Assembly (NCBI RefSeq): GCF_001659605.2
Contig: NC_035168.2
Location: 16,183,354-16,247,353, forward strand
DNA from: Manihot esculenta
Taxonomy: Eukaryota > Streptophyta > Magnoliopsida > Malpighiales > Euphorbiaceae
DNA length: 64,000 nt
Direction of reading: 5' to 3'
Each line of letters begins with the position of its first letter. The first letter of the stretch is position 1. The translations under genes were made by a program, and so were the position numbers. A model generated the notes under the pieces. The model was not told the origin of the DNA, did not search any database, and saw nothing but the letters and a program-made list of their open reading frames with translations. Positions 44,894 to 55,517 of the stretch are shown one piece after another.

Positions 44894-47800
44894 CACAGCT
44901 GAGGTAAATATTAAGAAAAGGCCTACCCAAATTTTGAATGTCAATAAGGGTAAGCCCATGAAAAATAAGGGGAAGCCCAAATCTAAAGGTGGTAATGGAT
45001 CTAAGGGACAAGGCAAGCCTAAATGGCAATTTAAGGTAAAAGTTTCTAAGGAAATAGTTCCTAAGGAAGGAATCTGCTTCCATTGCAAGGAACCAGGGCA
45101 TTGGAAGAGAAATTGCAAACTCTATTTGGATGAGTGTAAGAAGAAGAAGAGTAGTGAGACTAAGACTTCAGGTTTTTATGTTATAGATATTAATTTATCT
45201 ATTTCTACTTCATGGGTATTGGATACCGGATGTGGTTCTCACATTTGTACAAATGTGTAGGGTCTCAAAAGGAGTAGAAAACTGAAAAAGGGTGATGTGG
45301 ACCTACGTATAGGCAATAGAGCAAGAGTTGCTGCATTAGCTGTAAGGACTTGTGAACTTGTTTTGCCCAATGGGCTTTTGTTAATTTTGAACAATTGCTT
45401 TTATGTTCCTACTTTGAGTAGGAATATTATTTCAATTTCTATTTTGGACGATGAAGGTTTTTCATTTCTTATTAAGAATATGAAATGCTCCATTAATAAA
45501 GATGATTTGCTTTATTGTATTGCAAATTCATATGATGACCTTTATGTCCTTAATCTAGATGATTCTAGAGACAACAATATCTATAACATAACTTCTAAGA
45601 AAACTAAGCCAAATGAGTTAAACCCAACATATTTATGGCATTGTCGTCTTAGCCATATAAATGAGAATCACATATCTAAGCTCCATAAAGATGGTTTATT
45701 AGATTCATTTGATTTTGAATCATTTGATAATTGTGAATCTTGTTTGCTTGGTAAGATGACAAAGGACCCTTTTACTGGACAAGGTCAAAGGGCTTCATAC
45801 TTATTGGGCTTAATACATACAGATGTATGTGGCCCATTAAGCATTAGTGCCAGGGGAGGTTATCAGTACTTCATTACATTCACTGATGATTTCAGTAGGT
45901 ATAGCTACGTCTACCTAATGAAACATAAACATGAATCTTTTGAAATGTTTAGAACTTTTCAAAATGAAGTACAAAATCAACTTGGTAAAACTATTAAAAT
46001 ACTTCAATCTGATCGAGATGGTGAATATTTGAGCCAAGAGTTTGATGAACATCTTAGAAATTGTGGAATTATTTCACAATTGACTCCTCCAGAAACTCCA
46101 TAATGGAATAGTATTTCTGAAAGGAGAAATCGAACTTTATTAGATATGGTTCGATCTATGATGAGTCAAACAAATCTCCCTTTATTATTTTGGGGTTATG
46201 CCTTGGAAACAGCTGCATTCATTCTAAACCGAGTACCATCGAAAGCGGTTGAAAAGACACCATATGAGTTATGGACTGGCAAAATGCAAAATTTGTCTTT
46301 TCTTAAGATTTGGGGTTGTGAGGCTTATGTAAAACGCCCAATTTCAAAAAAGCTAGCTCCAAAATCTATCAAGTGCAATTTTGTGGGGTATCCTAAGGAA
46401 ACCAAAGGATACTATTTCTATATTCCTTTAGAGAACAAAGTGTTTGTTGCTCGAAATGGTACCTTTTTAGAAAAGGAATTTATCTCTCAGAGATTCAGTG
46501 GGAGTACAGTGCGACTTGAGGAAACTCAAGCACCACAAGAGAGCATTGAACCGCCAGTAGAATTGCTTCTAGAACCACAAACAGTTGTGGAAACTGAAAG
46601 GGTGACACTAGTCCCACAAAGATCTGATAGGACATGTCATCAGCCTAAGAGATATGGATTTCTCATGACTGACAGTCATGAACTTTTGCTTATTGATCAA
46701 GATGAGCCTACTGCCTATCAAGAGACTGTGTCAGGTCCAGATTCCAAGAAATGGCTTTGTGCCATGAAATCTGAAATGCAATCCATGTATGACAATCGAG
46801 TTTGGTCATTAATTGATCCCCCTGAGGGTGTTAAGACCATTGGTTGCAAATGGGTTTTCAAGAAGAAAACTGACATGGATGGAAATGTGCATACCTACAA
46901 AGTAAGACTTGTTGCAAAAGGTTTCAAGCAAACTCATGGTATAGACTATGATGAGACCTTTTCGCCAGTTGCAATGCTTAAGTCGGTTAGAATTCTCATT
47001 GCCATTGCTGCGTACTATGATTACAAGATGTGGCAAATGGATGTCAAAATAGCTTTTCTTAATGGAAATTTGCTCGAGGATGTGTACATGACACAACCTG
47101 AGGGTTTTGAAATCCCTGAGAATTTTGGAAAGATTTGCAAGCTTCAGAGATCCATTTATGGATTGAAGCAAGCTTCTCGGAGCTGAAATCTTCGTTTTGA
47201 TGAGACAGTCAGGGACTTTGGATTCATTAAAAATGAAGATGAACCTTGTGTTTATAAGATGGTTAGTGGGAGTGCAGTCGTGTTTCTAGTCCTATATGTG
47301 GATGACATATTACTCATTGGAAATGATATCCCTACCTTGTAAAAGGCTAAGACTTGGTTAGGGAATTCTTTTTCAATGAAGGACTTAGGTGAGGCTGCGT
47401 ATATCCTTGGTGTTAAGATCTATAGGGATATATCCAAGAGGATAATCGGTCTGAGTCAAAGTACTTATATTGACAAGGTGCTGAAAAGGTTCAGCATGCA
47501 AGATTCTAAAAGAGGATTCTTGTCCATGTCTCATGGTATTCATCTCAGCAAGAATCAATGTCCTATGACATCTGATGAGCGAGAACGGATGAATAAGATC
47601 CCTTATGCTTCTACTATTGGATCTATCATGTATGCCATGTTATGTACTAGACTAGAAGTCTCATATGTCTTGAGCACAACGAGCAGATATCAGGCAGATC
47701 CCGGTGAAAGTCACTGGACAACTGTTAAGAATATCCTAAAGTATCTTAGAAGGACTAAGGATGCATTCCTAGTTTATGGAGATTTGGAAGACGAGCTAGT

Positions 47801-48276
47801 TGTAAGTGGTTACACAGATGCTAGTTTCTAAACCGACATAGATGACTTCAGATCGCAGTTAGGATTCGTATTCACTTTAAATGGTGGAGCTGTTAGCTGG
47901 AAAAGTTCCAAGCAGAGCACTGTAGCAGATTCTACAACAGAAGCTGAGTATATAGCAGCATCAGATGCAGCTAAAGGGGCAGTCTGTTTGAAGAAATTCA
48001 TCACAGAGTTAGGAATGGTCCTCAGCATTGCAAATCCTATGGACCTGTGATAACAACAGTGCCATAGCACAGGCAAAGGAGCCCAGATCTCATCAGAGAT
48101 CTAAACACATACTCAGGCGATATCACCTTATTCGAGATATCATTGATAGAGGAGATATCAAAATATGCAAAGTAGACACAAATGACAACATTGCAGATCC
48201 ACTGACCAAGTCTTTCTCACAGGTCAAGCATGATCAGCACACTAGGTCTATGGGTATTAGATACTTATATGATTAG
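44894..48276 (+). pseudogene. copia gag-pol polyprotein (decayed)
   Basis: In order: a lysine-rich gag end with CCHC knuckle (CFHCKEPGHWKRNC, about 45078-45119), protease (WVLDTGCGSHIC), integrase zinc region (WHCRLSHINENHISKLH, CESCLLGK) and core (HTDVCGPLS, SDRDGEYLS), reverse transcriptase (WVFKKKTD, YKVRLVAKGF, LYVDDILLIG near 47294-47323), and RNase H (YTDASF, STTEAEYIAASD, NIADPLTKSF). Stops interrupt it at 45258 (CAG>TAG type), 46101, 47184, 47339 and 47829, and the frame changes near 48040. It is non-functional. I place it in Ty1/copia with confidence, but the lineage (Tork- or Angela-like) only tentatively. Confidence 0.88.
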
Positions 48277-48296
48277 GCCTAGTGCAAGTGGGAGAT

Positions 48297-49780
48297 TGTT
48301 AGTGTATTTGCCCTAGGCCATTATCTTGGACCTTTTTGTATGTCATTTTGGTTATTAATAAAAGAGGTTTTTATCATTATTATTTGTTTGCATGTTACAT
48401 AATAATGATTATCATCCCTGGTTACTTATTATTATGTTGATAATAATAAAATATAGCTAGTATGATTATTGATTGATAATCATGAGATGATTATATATAT
48501 GTTGATATAATTCAATAATTATAGATACTTGTTAGAGAACAAAGTATTGGATGGACCCGCATTGAGATCACTACATGGGTTATTGTCATAAGTGAATCTC
48601 AAAGTAGTTATGTCTTAATCTTTGACTTGAGATTGTCATAGTTTACAACATAAGGACTATTATGTTTTGACATAACCAAACATTGTCTTTAATCGGACAA
48701 TCATAAAAGTTATGATTGAGCATAATAAAAATTATGTAGAGGATAATGAACAATCAATATAGGATTTGTCCCTCTCTCTGAGAGATATATCTTCTAGGCT
48801 CCTCGATAAGTGAGACTGAGAAATGCATGGCCGTGCTCAAATGAATTGATAGTGTGATCAATATCATTTGAATTTATCAGTCTACTTAGAGATCGAGAAA
48901 TTATAAGTTTGAACATTATAAGTTTGACATTGACCATGACTTATGTTCAAACTAGATATCGTGTGACAAAGGGATTAATACATGTTCTATTTATTAGGAT
49001 TTATAGGACTATTGATCCTCATATTAGTTGGGTAGTCATAATGTCTTGCTAGAGGCCACTTATGATTTATGGGCCTTGTGGGACTGGGTCTATTGCCAAT
49101 TAATGTGAGCTTATTGGGTCACACACAAAAGAACGTTGTTGATGTACTATGACATATTAATAGGCTAAAAGCCCATTAATATAATTAATAATAATAAAGT
49201 GTTATTATTATTAATCATTAATATAATTAATAATAATAAAGTTTTATTATTATTAATATTAATTATTAATTATTTATTATTATGAGATAATAATATTTAA
49301 AAGATCTGCAATCTATCTGTAACTGTTACAGATAAAGGACTCTATCACATAAGATATTTGAGTATCTGCGAGATTGTGATAGTGGGTTCTGAACACAACT
49401 CTTTTGGGAAAAGAGTTGTGGGAAAACAAAAAAACTGAAACATATAAATACTCCTTCTATGAATTGTGGAGATGATGTTAATTTTTGGAAAAAATTCAAT
49501 CTAACAGTTGCAGATTGTGGAGCACATAATCTCTCCATCTTTGAGAGAGTTAGCACTCTAGAAGGATAGAAGACGTTCGTGTGGATACCATAGAGGGTGT
49601 TCGTTTGAAAAAGCAGCACCATCAGTCCGGCATTGTATTTTCTTGACGAAATTAACAGGTTAGTCTTATATCCTTCTTATGAAATAAACGAAGCACTCGG
49701 ATTCTGGAAAAAAGAAATCAGAGAAATTTTATTTTTCCGCTGCGCCTTTGGATTGCAATAATCTCTAGGATTTCCCAACA
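48297..49780 (+). repeat. 3' LTR of the copia element
   Basis: 1484 bp from TGTTAGTG to TCCCAACA. A poly(A)-type AATAAA lies near 48356 and a TATAAATA at 49443-49450. The stretch at about 49170-49295 is a run of ATTAATAATAATAA-type repeats, including a near-exact tandem copy of about 45 bp, able to fold on itself. No gene is present. Confidence 0.85.
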
Positions 49781-52530
49781 GTACCATTTTTACCACCACC
49801 AGTTAAAGAGATGTTGAAGGAGTTTCCTAGAGTAGTGGAGGAATATTCAAAGCTTTCACCTATGCAGAATATTCAATATCAGATTGATCTTATTTTTGGA
49901 TCAAAATTACCAAATCTATCTTATTACAAGATGAGTCCAGAGGAGAGTGAAATCCTTTAAGAATAGGTTGAAGAGTTATTGAAGAAGGGGCATATTCGGG
50001 AGAGCATTAGCCCCTACGGAGTCCCTGTCTTATTGGTTCCAAAAAAGATGGAACTTGGAGAATGTGGTAGATAGTAGAGCAATCAACAAAATTACGGTTC
50101 AGTATCAATTTCCTATTCCTTGGCTGGATGACATGTTGGATCAATTATTAGGGTTTAAAGTCTTCTCTAAGATTGATCTTAAAAGTTACTACCATTAAAT
50201 TCGGATTAAGGAGGGAGATGAATGGAAGACAACCTTCAAAACTAAGGAAGGCTTGTACGAGTGGCTGGTTATGCTGTTTGGTTTGACGAATGTACCTAGC
50301 ACGTTCATACAATTTATGAACTAGGTTTTGCGTTCTTTCTTACGCAAATTCATAGTTGGTGGCTGGTTATGTCGTTTGGTTTGACGAATGCACCTAGCAC
50401 GTTCATACGACTTATGAACCAGGTTTTGTGTTTTTTTTACGCAAATTCATAGTTGTTTATTTTGATGACATCTTAATTTTTAGTCGCAGTGAAGAAAAAT
50501 ATTTACAGCACCTCTATTAAATCATGACAGCATTGCAAGAAAGTGAGCTCGTTATTAATCTAAAAAAAATGCATCTATATGACGGAGCACATTTTGTTTC
50601 TTGAATTTGTTGTTAGTGCAGAAGGGATACATGTTGATGAGAAGAAAGTAGAAGCAATACAGAACTGGCCTATTCCCAAAACTATTTCAGAAGTTTGCAG
50701 CTTTCATGGACTTGCTACTTTCTATCGTCGGTTTATCAGAAATTTTAATAGTATTGTTGCCCCTATCACAAATTATTTGAAGAAAGAAAGAGTACAGAAA
50801 TTTGTTTGGACTGACACTACCAACAAGAGCTTTGAAGAGATTAAGATATGCTTACTTCTACCCCTATTCTTGCTCTATTTGATTTTAATAAATTGTTTGA
50901 GGTTGAATGTGATGCTTGTGGAGTTGAGATTGGCGGAGTGTTATTGCAGTTTAATAGGCCTATTGCCTTCTTTAGTGAGAAATTGAATTATGCTAGGAAA
51001 AAGTGATCTACTTATGAGCAAGAATTATATGCAGTATTTTGGGCCTTTAAAACTTGGAAACAATATCTGATGGAGCGGGAGTTTATTATTCACACAGATC
51101 ATCAATCTTTGATTCATTTTAAAACTAAAAAACATGTGAATAAGATGCATGCTCGATGGACAACTTATTTTGGAATTTTTCATCATGTCATAAAATATAA
51201 GGCTGCCCATAGTAATAAGATAGCAGACACTTTGAGTAGGAGGGCTGCTCTGTTGATTACAGTTAGTTAGGAGATTGTGGATTTTGAATTCTTGAAGGAT
51301 TTATATGCTGTAGATAATGATTTTGCTGATATATGGGTGAAGGTCTAGGCTAGCCAGCTTGCTAATGGGTTCTTGATACATGATGACTTTCTTTTTAAAG
51401 AGAATAGGTTATGCATTCCTTGTCCTTCTCTGCGAGAAAAATTAATTCGAGAGATCAATGGAGGAGGTTTAAGTGGTTATTTGGGGCGTGATAGGACTAT
51501 TGCTGGTTTAGATGAGCATTTTTATTGGCCACAATTAAAACAGAATACGGGACGGATGGTCCAGAAGTGCTCAGTTTGTCAAACTTAGAAGGGTCATTCG
51601 CAAAATATAGGCTTATACACTCCATTGCCTATTCCACAACATCCTTGGGAGGACTTGTTTATGAATTTTATTCTTGACCTTCCACGTACTCAACGTGGGT
51701 CTGATTCCATTTTTGTTGTTGTTGATAGATTCTCTAGAATGGTGCATTTCATTCCTTACAAAAAAATTAATAATGCTTCTCATATTGCAATACTGTTTTT
51801 CCATGAGGTTGTTTGTTTACATGGCATTCTTAAAACCATTACTTCAGACAGAGATGTGAAGTTTTTAGCTTACTTTTGGGTGACTTTATGGAAGCATTTT
51901 GAAACTGAACTTTGATACAGTAGTGTTGTCTATCCCCAAGCTGATGGTCAAATTGAAGTGGTGAACTGCACTCTTGGCAATTTTTTGCGTTGCATCTGCA
52001 ATGATAAGAAAACTGTTTGAGATCTTACTCTTGCCCAAGCAGAATTTGCTTATAACAGTTCTGTCCACAGCTTTACAAAGATGTCACACCTTTGCAGTTA
52101 TGTACAGGAAAATTTCTGCGTATAAAGTTGATCTTATTGCCCTTCCTACAGATTTTTATAATAGTTATTGCAGCAAACAACTTGGTAAATCAGTATTTGA
52201 ATATTTTCAAACATATACAACAATGCTTTATAAAAGCCAATAACGGATATAAAATTGCAGCTAATAAACATAGACGTTTCAAGTCATTCAATGCTAGTGA
52301 TCAAGTTATGGTGTATTTGCACATGGAACGCAGTGGAGGACAAAAAAAACTTGACAAGAAAAAAAATTGGTCCATTTCGGATTATGCAAAAGATTAATGA
52401 CAATACCTTGTTCTTGACCTCCTAAATTATCTGAAAATTTCTAAGACGTTTAATGTGGAGAATCTATTTCAGTATTATCCTGCTGATAACAACTCGAAAT
52501 CGAGTTTTTTACAAGTGGAAGAGAATGATG
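49781..52530 (+). pseudogene. Gypsy element H: RT, RNase H, integrase (decayed)
   Basis: It starts at the linker VPFLPPPVKEMLKEFP and EEYSKLSPMQNIQYQID. RT follows with YYKMSPEESEIL (then TAA and TAG stops), [23 protein letters not shown] and catalytic VYFDDILIFS after 50456. RNase H shows HTDHQSLIHFKTK and integrase shows [16 protein letters not shown] and TSDRDVKF. Several stops and frameshifts and a 98 bp tandem duplication inside RT disable it. The motifs are those of plant chromovirus-type gypsy elements of another lineage than A-D; a C-terminal chromodomain is not clearly visible. Confidence 0.8.
50261..50455 (+). repeat. Tandem duplication within the RT of H
   Basis: Two units (50261-50358 and 50359-50455), both starting GTGGCTGGTTATG and ending AAATTCATAGTTG, each encoding WLVM-FGLTN and MNQVL. 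Small differences between the units show the duplication is not recent. Confidence 0.85.
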
Positions 52531-52915
52531 CGGAGCAATTAGTCTTAGATTTTATGGCAGACTTGGACCGAACCTATCTTCGGCTGTCGATATCCGTTAG
52601 AGGCCCACGATAGCTTTTCGAAAAGAGAATTTTGAGACACACGACTTTTTAAAATGTGACAAGAGTCATAGGTTCGTCACAAAGTTTAAGGTGAAAATTC
52701 TGTCGTTTAGAAATCAATTTTATATTTTTATTAATTTTTTAGATTTTTTCATAATTTTTCATATTAGAGTTTTTGCTATTATAAATAGCCCCCTTTCGTG
52801 ACTGTTTGAGACACTTTTTTAATTTTCAACAATTCAATAAGAGTTTTCAGTTTTTAACCTTTTGTTTCTAAATTTCGTTTTATCCAAACATTATTAATTA
52901 AAACTTTTGATGGAG
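52531..52915 (+). repeat. Possible 3' LTR of gypsy element H
   Basis: It follows the end of the H reading frames. It has TATAAATA at 52780-52787 followed by GCCCCC and, about 45 bp later, AATTCAATAAGAG, an LTR promoter/R-region arrangement. I cannot fix its borders because no second copy is in the window. Confidence 0.35.
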
Positions 52916-54939
52916 GCTAATCAGTCCTATTTCATATATATATTAACAATAGATCATATTTTAAAGAGTTCTCTAAAATATAGAGATCAACTTTCTAATA
53001 ATCACAATATCAAGTTAGAGCATCGGTTGAGTTCTAAATTAAATTAAATTAAAATAATTAAAAAATAAAATTATATTTAAATTAAATCGAACTAAATCAT
53101 ATCAAATTTATCAATAACAACAATAACTTATAAATTTATTTCTATATTAAAGAACAAAAACTAATAATCAATAATATTTTAGATTTCAATATTTTTAGTC
53201 CACACTAATTGGAGTCACAGGCTAATCTCAATTGAAAAAAACTAAAACATTAAAAAGTATTCTGAATCTCTTAGAAGGAAACTATGAAGGTCCAAAAACT
53301 TAAAACCAATGATATTTTATTATATATATATATATTTCCATATAATTAATTTTATAAGTCACACTCTTTTCAAAAAATTCAATATAAAAAGACCCATCGT
53401 TACAAATCATTTATACCATCATTTAATTAAAGATTTATAAAATAAAAACTATATTTGTGAAGTATGGATAATGAAAAAATAAGTCACACTTCCTTCAACA
53501 CATGTGAATATACAATACAATTTCAAATCGCGTAATGCATATATGGCCAAATTGCTCTTAGATTAATTTTATTATTTTAGTATTTTGTGAGATTTATTTA
53601 AATTAATTTAACCTATATTAGAAATCAAATTCATACAAGCCATTTAAAAAAAATTTTTTCTAAAACAATTTAAAAAAAATAATTTTTAATATAATCTAAA
53701 TTTGAATCACTATATACCCTTTCTATATTATATTTATATATTTTTACACTAAAATTAGAGTTTAGATACTATAAAAATATTATTAAAATGACAACCTGTT
53801 TTTATAATGACAATCGTGAATTAACCATGAGAAATAATGTTATAAATAATATTTTAGTATTTCTTCATTATTTAGCAACTGATAAAAAATTTTTTATAAC
53901 GTTTTCTAATCGGAATCGCTTGATTATCTATATTATTAATCACATTGATTGATAAAAAATATAGTAGAACAGAAAATATTTTAGTCTCATTCTTTATTTA
54001 AATTATATAACGAAATATTTATCGCGAATTAATCTTGAATTCTACGTCATTTTAAATAAAACTCAATACTTAAAATCTTTTAAACCAGAAGATGATTCTT
54101 CAAATGAAAAATAAGTTCAACTTCCTCCCATCCATTAATGTTTTATAAATCACCCAAAATTCATACTTTATAAGAGAGAGTGGAGTAGTAAGGTCTCATC
54201 TTGATGTACCATGAAAGGAAAAAAAATAATTTACCTTATAATTTTTAAGATTTAACAAAATTTGTAGTTTAATTTTTTTAATAATAAATAATTTAATTTC
54301 TAAAATTTTATTTTATTAATAAAATAATCTTATTAAATTTATTGTTAATTAATCATAAATTATACAAGTGAACTCAAATTAAAAAAATTAAATTACTATA
54401 ATTTTTTAAAAAAAGTGAAATTTAAAAAATTAAAAATTATTATATAATTTAATAATAAATTTTAATAAAAAATTATTTTATTAAGAAAATGAAAATTTAA
54501 AGATTAAATTATTTTTTATTAAGCAAGCAGTGAGTTTTATCAAATATCAAATAATATAGGTAAATTATTAAAGAAAAAATTATTTTTAAATCCTTGGAAT
54601 GTGTTAAAATTTATATATATGTTTCTCTATTTTAAATTTTATCAGTTTAATTTTTATATTTTATTTCTGTCAAATTAGAAGGTTCTTTATTAAAATAATA
54701 TTTTTTTAAATGGAAATAATATTTTTTTAAAATTTAATTTTAAGAAATTTAAAAATATAAGATTAATTATAATAAAATTAAATGATGAAATATTTTAGTC
54801 ACCTAAAAGATAATTAAAAGAAAATTAGATAATATACTTTTACTTTAACCTGTTTAAAATAATTGTTGGATTTTAAAAATAGGAAGATAAATGCCTTGTT
54901 AGGGACATAAACGTAATTCACGCATTATCAGAAAAGAAT
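52916..54939. other. AT-rich intergenic DNA
   Basis: No reading frame of note, RNA gene or recognisable element. Runs of A and T dominate. It separates the transposon nest from the host gene. Confidence 0.7.
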
Positions 54940-54944
54940 GGGTC

Positions 54945-54973
54945 GACGTGGCTATTTTTAAATGAAACACGTG
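54945..54973 (+). promoter_or_regulatory. Two ACGT-core elements upstream of the TRM-like gene
   Basis: GACGTGGC at 54945-54952 (ABRE-type core) and a perfect G-box CACGTG at 54968-54973, about 550 bp before the coding start. Such paired elements bind bZIP or bHLH factors in plants; regulation by abscisic acid or light is inference only. Confidence 0.4.
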
Positions 54974-55170
54974 TAAGTGAAGTCACGGTCGCATGCGCCT
55001 CGCCGTTCCAATTACCTGATTACTTTTGGGGAAAAAAAAAGAGCATTAAAAAAACCAGAATACCACTTGCCCGCGCAGACGGTCAGTTCGTGTCAGTGCA
55101 GCGTTTTTTGAATGTTCAAAAACTAAGCTCTCTTTCTCTCTTTGGCCTTTGCCATTTACGATTCTAACTG

Positions 55171-55172
<2 letters not shown>

Positions 55173-55212
<40 letters not shown>
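55173..55212 (+). repeat. (CT)20 microsatellite in the 5' leader
   Basis: A perfect CT run of 40 bases within a pyrimidine-rich stretch (55130-55280). CT tracts near transcription starts are common in plant promoters and 5' leaders. Confidence 0.9.
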
Positions 55213-55215
<3 letters not shown>

Positions 55216-55517
55216 ATCGTTCACTCGTTCCATCGTTTTCCCTCTCTCGCTCTAGAAAGTTTCCCTCTCAATCTGCAGACTAAGATCTGGAGACAGAATC
55301 TGAGTGAGGAAGCAAGTGTGTGCTCTCTGTAATTACTATTATTATTTTTTAAATAAGGAGAAATTTTGGAGGGTTTTAGGCACATGATTTTCTCGGATCC
55401 TTCCTCTATATTTCTCTCCTGCTTCTTCCCGGGATTTCCGATTTAGATTTCTTCCAGATTACGCGATCTTTTTTTTGCTTTTTAAATAATTCCGACACTC
55501 ATTTTTAATGAGCGAAA

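Larger units (their letters stand above)
44894..49780 (+). mobile_element. Ty1/copia element, 5'-truncated, with 3' LTR
   Basis: It contains the end of gag, protease, integrase, RT and RNase H in copia order (integrase before RT), a PPT (AAGTGGGAGA) and a complete 3' LTR (48297-49780). The 5' LTR, PBS and most of gag are missing, so no TSD can be checked. It abuts H protease on the left and H linker/RT on the right, so it lies inside H; part of H between them is also gone. Confidence 0.85.
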
